A DNA stretch of 37,565 nt from Collinsella aerofaciens (GTDB taxonomy: Bacteria > Actinomycetota > Coriobacteriia > Coriobacteriales > Coriobacteriaceae): positions 1-37,565 of the forward strand of contig NZ_JADNJQ010000002.1 of the NCBI RefSeq assembly GCF_015555045.1, given 5' to 3'. Below are positions 32,304-37,565 of the stretch, piece after piece (the stretch's first letter is position 1; every line of letters begins with the position of its first letter). Below the pieces are notes generated by a model, which was not told where the DNA came from, searched no databases, and saw only the letters and a list, made by a program, of their open reading frames with translations. The position numbers and the translations under genes were made by a program.

Positions 32304-33817
32304 TACAGCTCGCCTCCCTTCCCGGCAAAATCGGGCGCGACGGAAAGCGCGGGCGCACCCGTGGCGGCATCCGCAAAGCCGCGCTCCAAGGCGCGGGCAA
32401 ACGTGAGCAGCTGGCGGTCCTTAAACGCCGGACCAACCAGCTGGGCAGAAACGGGCAGCTGAGTATCCTCGCCCAGGCCCAGCGGCACCGAGATACCGCC
32501 GTTGCCGCAAATGTTGAGCGAAATGGTGTACAGGTCGGAGAGATACATCTGCGTGGGGTCGCTGATCTCGCCAAACTTAAAGGCCGTGCGCGGCGAGGCG
32601 GGCATGAGGATGGTGTCCACCTTGGCATACGCGGCGTCGTAGTCCTGCGTGATGAGCGTGCGGGCCTTTTGCGCGGCGTAGTAGTACTTGTCGTACACGC
32701 CCGAGCTCAGCAGGTAGGCGCCGAGCATCTGACGGCGCTTGGCCTCGGCGCCAAAGCCGTGGGCGCGCGAGAGCGAGCTCTGGTCGGACAGGTTGGCGCA
32801 GCCCTCCTCCTGATAGCCGTAGCGAATGCCGTCGAAGCGAGCCAGGTTGGAGAACGCCTCGGCCGGGCCGATGACGTAGTAGGCGGCGATGGCGGCGTCC
32901 AGGTGCGGCAGGTCGACCTCGACCAGCTCGGCGCCCTGGTTCTGAAGCTCCTGGGCGGCACGCTGAACGGCGGCCTTGACCTCGGGCGTCAGGCCCTCGG
33001 CCTCCATAAACGCGGGGATGATGCCCACGCGCTTGCCCTCGATGCTGTCGTTGAGATGCTCGGTAAAGTCGACGGCGCAATCCTGGCTGGTGCAGTCGTA
33101 CGGATCGTGGCCCGCGCCGGTAAGCGCGTTCATGGCCAGCGCGACATCCTCGACCGTGCGGCCAAAGGGGCCCACCTGGTCGAGCGACGAGCCAAAGGCA
33201 ACCACGCCGTAACGGCTCACGGCGCCATACGTGGGCTTAAAGCCCACCACGCCGCACAGCGACGCCGGCTGACGGATGGAGCCGCCGGTGTCCGAGCCCA
33301 GCGAGAGCGCGACCTCGCCCGCGGCGACGGCGGCAGCGGAGCCGCCCGAAGAACCGCCGGGCACGCGCTCGGTATCCCAGGGGTTGTTGGTGCGGTGGAA
33401 CGCCGAGCTCTCGGTGGAGCTGCCGAAGGCAAACTCGTCCATGTTGGCCTTGCCCATGGGCAGGCAGCCGGCGTCGAGCATGCGCTGGACGCAGGTGGCG
33501 GTGTAGACGCTCTGGTAGTCCCCGAGCATGCGGGAAGCGCAGGTGGTACGCGTGCCCACGAGGTTCATGTTGTCCTTGATGACCAGCGGCACGCCCGCGA
33601 GCGGGGGCAGCGGCTTGCCTGCGGCGCGGTCGGCATCCACGCGCGCGGCGGCCTCGAGCGCAAGCTCGGGCGCCACCTGCAGGAATGCCTGGACCCCGCC
33701 CTCGCGCGCCTCGATGGCGGCAAGGGAGGCCTGGGCCACCTCGGTAGCGGTAAAGTCGCCGGCAGAAACGCCCGCGGCAATATGGGCGGCGGTAAGGGAA
33801 TCGAAGCTTAGCGCCAT
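32303..33817 (-). CDS. gatA: Aspartyl/glutamyl-tRNA(Asn/Gln) amidotransferase subunit A
   Basis: Amidase subunit of GatCAB, releasing ammonia from glutamine. The amidase-signature residues are present by position relative to the family: Lys81 (VIKDNMN), the cis-Ser near 156 in VPGGSSGGSAAAVAAG, and Ser180 in GSDTGGSIRQPAS. The 504-residue length is standard. It overlaps gatB and gatC by one base at each end, so the three are tightly coupled in the order gatC-gatA-gatB. Confidence 0.98.
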   Translation of the reverse strand: MALSFDSLTAAHIAAGVSAGDFTATEVAQASLAAIEAREGGVQAFLQVAPELALEAAARVDADRAAGKPLPPLAGVPLVIKDNMNLVGTRTTCASRMLGDYQSVYTATCVQRMLDAGCLPMGKANMDEFAFGSSTESSAFHRTNNPWDTERVPGGSSGGSAAAVAAGEVALSLGSDTGGSIRQPASLCGVVGFKPTYGAVSRYGVVAFGSSLDQVGPFGRTVEDVALAMNALTGAGHDPYDCTSQDCAVDFTEHLNDSIEGKRVGIIPAFMEAEGLTPEVKAAVQRAAQELQNQGAELVEVDLPHLDAAIAAYYVIGPAEAFSNLARFDGIRYGYQEEGCANLSDQSSLSRAHGFGAEAKRRQMLGAYLLSSGVYDKYYYAAQKARTLITQDYDAAYAKVDTILMPASPRTAFKFGEISDPTQMYLSDLYTISLNICGNGGISVPLGLGEDTQLPVSAQLVGPAFKDRQLLTFARALERGFADAATGAPALSVAPDFAGKGGEL

Positions 33818-34128
33818 TACTCGCTCTCCCCCTCTCCCAAAATGGACGGCACGCGGAAGTAGCGGTCGCGCGCGCTGCCGGCGTTTTCGAGCGCAACGTC
33901 GAGCGGCAGGTCGCGCTCGGGCTCGCGCAGGTCATCGCCCATCACGTTGGACAGGCTTCCGATGGGATGGAACGTGGGCTCCACGTCGGGCAAGTCATAT
34001 TGCAGGACGGGCTCGAGCATCTGGACGGCGTCGTTCATGTAGGACGTCATCTGGGTGAGCTCGTCATCGGTCAGTGCGATCTTTGCGTACTCGGCGATGC
34101 CGAGCACGTCTTTCTCGCTGAGTGCCAT
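33817..34128 (-). CDS. gatC: Aspartyl/glutamyl-tRNA(Asn/Gln) amidotransferase subunit C
   Basis: Small assembly subunit that links GatA and GatB. 103 residues; the opening LSEKDVLGIAEYAKIALTDDEL and ending DRYFRVPSILGEGESE are typical. The ATG at 34128 follows AAGGGAG at five bases; six further upstream codons are open but not needed. First gene of gatCAB. Confidence 0.95.
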   Translation of the reverse strand: MALSEKDVLGIAEYAKIALTDDELTQMTSYMNDAVQMLEPVLQYDLPDVEPTFHPIGSLSNVMGDDLREPERDLPLDVALENAGSARDRYFRVPSILGEGESE

Positions 34129-34263
34129 AGGCGCTCCCTTCCGCATAACAGTTAAACCGCTCTAGTATACAGGGCGAGGGCGCCTTGGAGCAGGCGCTTT
34201 ATCCAAATGCAGCGAAATCGTAACGAGGGCGGCGGTTGGCAGGCGGCGGGGCGGCGGTCCTGC

Positions 34264-34338
34264 AGCGAAACCGCACTGTCCATAGCGAAAACCATCCTGT
34301 CCACAGCGAAAGCCGTCCCGCCCACAACGAAGACCATC
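34264..34338. repeat. Tandem 21-base repeats
   Basis: Units AGCGAAACCGCACTGTCCAT, then two 21-base variants and a partial fourth unit AACGAAGACCATC. A similar GCAGCGAAATCG occurs about 54 bases earlier. Period 21 would keep a reading frame, but the translated peptide has no other sign of being expressed. Confidence 0.7.
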
Positions 34339-34392
34339 ACAACATTCGACGCTTATCGCCAAAAACGAGATTTTCATCGAATGTTGTGATGG
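34334..34392. repeat. 16-bp perfect inverted repeat with 27-base loop
   Basis: CCATCACAACATTCGA (34334-34349) pairs with TCGAATGTTGTGATGG (34377-34392); a few further bases pair outside. The CCATCACAA part recurs in the hairpin just downstream of the sortase gene. Function unknown; it might terminate transcripts from the sortase side. Confidence 0.7.
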
Positions 34393-34407
34393 TTTGGAAG
34401 CCCTGAC

Positions 34408-34439
34408 CACCACAAAGGTGCCTGTCCCCATTGTGATGG
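34408..34439 (-). repeat. Degenerate hairpin after the sortase gene
   Basis: On the minus strand CCATCACAATGGGGACAG...CCTTTGTGGTG forms an imperfect stem. It shares the layout (ACAAxGGGGACAG, then CCTTTGT) and position after a stop codon with the hairpin at 24108-24140. Confidence 0.5.
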
Positions 34440-34453
34440 TTCTGGAGAATGTC

Positions 34454-35395
34454 CTATGCCGAGGCCTTGGCCTTGCGGCGCTTGCGGACCGCGTGGATCA
34501 CGATGTCCAGCAGCAACAGCACAATGGCTACGACCACGATGAGCACGGCAAACTCGCGCTTGCCCCAGTGGCGGCCGGCCAGCGACTTTTGCTTGTCGAC
34601 GTCCTTCTTGTTGTACTTGGTGCGCACGCAATGCACCAGCAGGCGATGGTCGTTCACGCCGTAGGGCGTGCAGGTGACGAGCGTCACCTTGTCGGCGCCG
34701 GGCTCGATGGTCAGTGACTCCATCTCCTCGGGCAGCACGACCTCGGAGTCCACCATCTTGTAGGCGAGCGTCTTGTTCATGGTGTGCAGCAGCACCAGGT
34801 CGCCGGGCTCCAGCGAATGGATGTCGTCGAACATACTCAGGTTGCGCATACCCGAGTGCGCGGTGAGCACGCAATGCGTCGAGGTGCCGCCCACCGGCAG
34901 GCTCGTGCCCTCCAGGTGGCCAACGCCCGCCATAAGGACTTCCTCGCTCGTGCCGTGGTAGATGGGCATACTCACGTCGATGGAGGGGATCTCGACCCAG
35001 CTCATCATGGGATCGCGATCAAAGATGAGCTGCTGAGCGTAGGGCTCGATCTGGTCGGCGGGAAGCTCGGTGGCCTCGCCCGCCAGCTGCTCGTTAAAGG
35101 AGCGCGCCTGGAGCAGGATGCGCTCGCGCTCCTCGGCAGACAGCGCGTCCACGGTGCTGGACACCGTGCTGATCTGGTTGAACACGCCCGAGGCCTCGAG
35201 CCGGTCCAAGATCCACGGCCAGGTCATAAGGCCCACGCCAATAAGGATGATGACGATGGTGATGAGCCGGTCGGCCCAGCGCGGCAGCCGCTTGCGACGG
35301 CGCTTGGGCTTTGGTTGAGGTTTGGGCTGCGGGCTTGAGCCACCGTTGGCCGCGGCGTTATTGCTCTTCATATGTTTGGCGCCCTGCACCATCAC
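34454..35395 (-). CDS. Class C (pilin-polymerising) sortase
   Basis: 313 residues, cysteine transpeptidase anchored in the membrane. A proline/lysine-rich cytoplasmic N-terminus precedes a membrane helix (ITIVIILIGVGLMTWPW, near 45-62); the sortase barrel has the first conserved His in LTAHSGM (near 180) and the active Cys in TLVTCTPYGVNDHRLLVHCVR (near 240), followed by a second membrane helix near the C-terminus (EFAVLIVVVAIVLLLLDIVI), the class C arrangement. The GTG at 35395 with GGAG six bases upstream is taken as start; the ATG three bases later is equally possible. No pilin gene is adjacent, so it acts on substrates encoded elsewhere or lies at the edge of a locus. Confidence 0.92.
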   Translation of the reverse strand: MMVQGAKHMKSNNAAANGGSSPQPKPQPKPKRRRKRLPRWADRLITIVIILIGVGLMTWPWILDRLEASGVFNQISTVSSTVDALSAEERERILLQARSFNEQLAGEATELPADQIEPYAQQLIFDRDPMMSWVEIPSIDVSMPIYHGTSEEVLMAGVGHLEGTSLPVGGTSTHCVLTAHSGMRNLSMFDDIHSLEPGDLVLLHTMNKTLAYKMVDSEVVLPEEMESLTIEPGADKVTLVTCTPYGVNDHRLLVHCVRTKYNKKDVDKQKSLAGRHWGKREFAVLIVVVAIVLLLLDIVIHAVRKRRKAKASA

Positions 35396-35503
35396 CGGTC
35401 ACTCCTCTACAACTCATGTTGTCTAAACAAATAATAGCCGATTAGCGAACCTCTGCGCCGGACAACGCAGCTTGACTGCACCGTCCGGGCCACGTAACCC
35501 CAC

Positions 35504-36277
35504 TCAACCAATCAAGCCATATGTTGCTTTCATCGTCTCGAGCAACTGCGCCATCGTTACGCCCGCAACCCCAATCTGTTTCAGATTGACGTCGCCCACC
35601 TCACAATCTTTAACAAACGCAAGCATATCGTCCTTCAGTTCTCCGCGTAGGTCGACACCTTCCGACTCGCCAAGCAACTGAGCAAGCCTCAGCGCATCGC
35701 GTTTATGCTTTTTTACCTTCCTCGAATCAACGTTCTCCCCCGCTTCCCTTCTAGCTTTTAGGTCGAGATACGCCTTCGCTTTGAACGGGACAATGTATTC
35801 CGTACCTAGGACCGAAACGCCGCCTACGGTCCGAATTCCCTGAAGGAACAAGCTGTAGTAAGCATCGTCCAACAAAATTGCCGAAAGACTGCTTATGTTT
35901 TCATCAACGTGAATTGGCGCCACATCAATCCCCTCACGACCCTTTAGAAAGTCGGGGCACTTCGCGAAGAGTTCAATCATATGGGGGTAACCCGGCCTCT
36001 TAGGCTCTGTAAACCGATAAAAACACGAGCCTTTACCTTCGCCCCAGCCGCAGCGGTAGCCGCCATCACGCACCAAAGTCCATATAGCTTCTGCCGTCTG
36101 AGGCAACCGGTCATCGGCGACAATTACCACATCAAAATCGTGAGTCGCCCTAAACGGAAGTCCCGCCTCCGAGAGCAAAATGTCGCATGCCGTGCCGCCG
36201 ATAAGGGCATACGATCCTGCAGCTTTTTGCATATGCTGCTGAAATTCTTGGAGACCTTCTACAGCGCTTCTTGCCAT
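35504..36277 (-). CDS. AbiEii-like nucleotidyltransferase (toxin)
   Basis: 257 residues of the nucleotidyltransferase fold: YALIGGTACDILL (near 22-34), then RATHDFDVVIVADD (near 42-56) with the metal-binding Asp pair of the D-x-D motif. Such proteins in AbiE-type abortive infection systems or type IV toxin-antitoxin pairs transfer nucleotides to tRNA or other targets. A GTG-free ATG at 36277 follows GGAAAGGA within the end of the preceding gene, and the genes overlap by 19 bases, so the two are coupled. Toxicity and target are inferred from family only. Confidence 0.85.
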   Translation of the reverse strand: MARSAVEGLQEFQQHMQKAAGSYALIGGTACDILLSEAGLPFRATHDFDVVIVADDRLPQTAEAIWTLVRDGGYRCGWGEGKGSCFYRFTEPKRPGYPHMIELFAKCPDFLKGREGIDVAPIHVDENISSLSAILLDDAYYSLFLQGIRTVGGVSVLGTEYIVPFKAKAYLDLKARREAGENVDSRKVKKHKRDALRLAQLLGESEGVDLRGELKDDMLAFVKDCEVGDVNLKQIGVAGVTMAQLLETMKATYGLIG

Positions 36278-37227
36278 GGATATTCCTTTCCAAACATGCG
36301 ATCGACTTCGAGCTGAATTCGCTCATCGTCGATTGCCGCCAAAGATAGCGCAAGCGAAATGTCGTCGACACGGGAGGAGCCGGCAAACACGGGCGCATAG
36401 CGCCACACTTGGATCATCGTCGTTTCGTTATCCGGCAACTCCCCGTCTGCGACTTCGAGGTCGCTCAGTTGACGCCATGCACTTCTTAAGACGGCCTTTT
36501 GTTCCATACCCGGCGCAGCGAGCATCGAACGCGCGGCGAGCGCCGTCTCCCCGGCGTCAACAAGACAGTCGATCTGCGGTGTCTTCCTTGCAAAAAAGAC
36601 CTTCGAGACAGGCGAGGAGAGCTCTGCCATGTGCTCGCTGAGCAGAAGATCAACGGCAACGGGGAGCACGACGACACGTCGCTCGTGACGCTCGCGCCTC
36701 GCGAGCCCCCTGTCAACAAGCTCGGTTATGGCCTCACTCGCGCGGCTTGCCGAAATCCCAAGCGCACGACAAAGGTCATAGGGGCGATATGGCTCCTGGG
36801 CTGCTCCCCAGATTGCGGCAACCTGCGCGTTGGGTGACATCTTGGTCGCGTGATTGTGAAACCAAGCACCACCCCTCTCCGTGCAGGCTGTGCCCATAAA
36901 TGGAAGAAAAGCCTGTCTACCTGGGCAGACAAAGGGAATCCCTTGTGCGACCAATGCTTTGCGCTGACGTACATCGGCATCAGGAAACGAAACGGCAACA
37001 GGAGTCTCCGCACGCAAGGCTAGCTGACTATAGACTCTCTTAGCCTCAGGAAGCCCGACGCCAGTAGGCAAGCTTGCAAGCAAAAACGAAAAACCGTTTG
37101 TGTCAACAGCGCGGACCTCAATCGCCCGCAGATGCAGCGGCAAGCGTGCGGATCCTGGCCAAGTTTTGGTCTTGGCGGAGAGGCCTAGTGCTTCTTGTAA
37201 GTAGATTAGCGCTTCGTTCATTTCCAT
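36259..37227 (-). CDS. Winged-helix antitoxin-like regulator partner (AbiEi-like)
   Basis: 322 residues. A central winged helix-turn-helix (YDLCRALGISASRASEAITELVDRGLARRE, near 170-200) precedes an alpha-rich C-terminal part; the N-terminal 120 residues are not recognised. Such a protein upstream of an AbiEii-like nucleotidyltransferase is the expected antitoxin and autorepressor. The ATG at 37227 is used; upstream in-frame ATG at 37266 falls in the -10 box and is rejected. Ribosome binding is weak, so translation from a near-leaderless mRNA is possible. The operator sits over the start region. Confidence 0.75.
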   Translation of the reverse strand: MEMNEALIYLQEALGLSAKTKTWPGSARLPLHLRAIEVRAVDTNGFSFLLASLPTGVGLPEAKRVYSQLALRAETPVAVSFPDADVRQRKALVAQGIPFVCPGRQAFLPFMGTACTERGGAWFHNHATKMSPNAQVAAIWGAAQEPYRPYDLCRALGISASRASEAITELVDRGLARRERHERRVVVLPVAVDLLLSEHMAELSSPVSKVFFARKTPQIDCLVDAGETALAARSMLAAPGMEQKAVLRSAWRQLSDLEVADGELPDNETTMIQVWRYAPVFAGSSRVDDISLALSLAAIDDERIQLEVDRMFGKEYPWQEAL

Positions 37228-37239
37228 CGTTTTCGTTTG

Positions 37240-37263
37240 ATTCCAGTTTAAATTGGAATTATA
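37240..37263 (-). promoter_or_regulatory. Promoter and palindromic operator of the AbiEi/AbiEii-like pair
   Basis: A perfect -10 TATAAT lies at 37258-37263 on the minus strand; the -35 box is poor. Over the transcription start is ATTCCA (37240-37245) and TGGAAT (37254-37259), an inverted repeat with an 8-base AT-rich centre. This fits autorepression by the winged-helix protein. Confidence 0.6.
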
Positions 37264-37565
37264 CATTATTTTCGGAATTAACGAGATTCCTTTCGTGCGT
37301 AAGCCCGCATTTGAGTTTTCAAAATGTCCCGGATCGGCGGGGCGATTCGGGATACAATATCAATAGAAAACGACGCATCCCGCGTAAGTGTACGAGAGCG
37401 CGGGCGGCCTAGTTTTCAGCTTTTGTTAAATGCCCGGGATCCGACCCCCGGGCATTCTTATTTGCGCTTTCGACGCAAATGCCGTCCACCGTCCGCACCG
37501 CGCGTGCGCCTACGGACCTTAAACCGAACCTCATACGAGTCAAGAAACGCGATGACGAACGTGCC
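37264..37565 (+). promoter_or_regulatory. Leader-like region with a terminator hairpin, before a possible truncated gene
   Basis: On the plus strand a possible -10 TACAAT (37353-37358) is followed by a structured stretch: CCCGCG/CGCGGG, then AATGCCCGGG and CCCGGGCATT, a 10-bp hairpin with CTTATTT after it. Then TTTGCG/CGCAAA surrounds an ATG at 37479, after which the frame is open to the window end (29 codons, rich in basic residues). This looks like an attenuator or terminator followed by the beginning of a gene, but I cannot identify the product. Confidence 0.4.

Larger units (their letters stand above)
34129..34453. other. Repeat-rich intergenic region between gatC and the sortase gene
   Basis: No credible gene. 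From 34264 three to four tandem copies of a 21-base unit (AGCGAAARCCRTCCYGTCCAC; copies begin 34264, 34284, 34305 and a partial at 34326). A 16-bp perfect inverted repeat follows (34334-34349 with 34377-34392). Then the degenerate hairpin 34408-34439 lies after the sortase stop. The small reading frames in the region are made of the repeats. Confidence 0.6.

Noticed and set aside
34162-34431. Small minus-strand protein with repeated DGFRCGQ-like units
   Set aside because: It is a translation of the 21-base tandem repeat with no ribosome binding site, and it overlaps two inverted repeats.

Overview
The window is high-GC, gene-dense bacterial chromosome. Gene content and order suggest a gut actinobacterium of the Coriobacteriia, most like Collinsella (an inference; there is no 16S gene here). 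Supporting points are a type III glutamine synthetase, an actinobacterial rplM-rpsI-glmM cluster, a GatCAB amidotransferase, a small companion protein beside a metal P-type ATPase, a class C sortase and an S-COG-like mix of AraC and SARP-type regulators.

Layout. 1-2427: promoter-rich AT-rich DNA, then glnA (type III) on the minus strand with a clear terminator. 2854-7082 (+): a methionine/one-carbon operon, metF, a free-standing MetH reactivation-domain protein, and a three-domain MetH; the activation domain normally fused to MetH is a separate gene. 7191-10220 (+): a UPF0210/DUF711 protein, a SAM methyltransferase and yhbY. 10290-13289 (-): a 999-residue STAND ATPase with a SARP-like DNA-binding end. 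13738-17609 (-): nagB, a glucose-type EIIA, glmM, rpsI and rplM, linking amino-sugar metabolism to ribosomal protein synthesis. 17804-18682 (-): patatin-like lipase. 18770-19510: a repeat-rich stretch with a hairpin array and two copies of a 133-bp element whose ends copy the T-arm of the adjacent tmRNA. 19511-19874 (-): tmRNA. 20111-21453: a small unknown protein and a RelB/VapC-type toxin-antitoxin pair with its own operator. 21615-23954 (-): P1B-type metal ATPase with a small DUF6110-like partner. 24142-28845: a heterodimeric ABC exporter with a divergent AraC regulator. 28910-30274 (-): AAA ATPase/DUF4143 protein behind a 75-nt palindrome. 30627-34128 (-): gatCAB, with an unusual insertion in GatB. 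34454-35395 (-): class C sortase. 35504-37227 (-): an AbiEi/AbiEii-like antitoxin-nucleotidyltransferase pair. 37267-37565: a leader with a terminator hairpin and perhaps the start of a further gene.

The most interesting signal is not a gene. Two elements (8573-8706 and 30478-30620) lie directly after stop codons, in the same orientation relative to the gene they follow. Each has a locus-specific perfect 32-bp outer stem, and both enclose the same conserved core (AACAGTCCT, a short hairpin with CAC-ATTWA-GTG, then TGCGGAACTC). They look like two members of one structured RNA or mobile hairpin family. The tmRNA T-arm-like repeats are a second unexplained element family.
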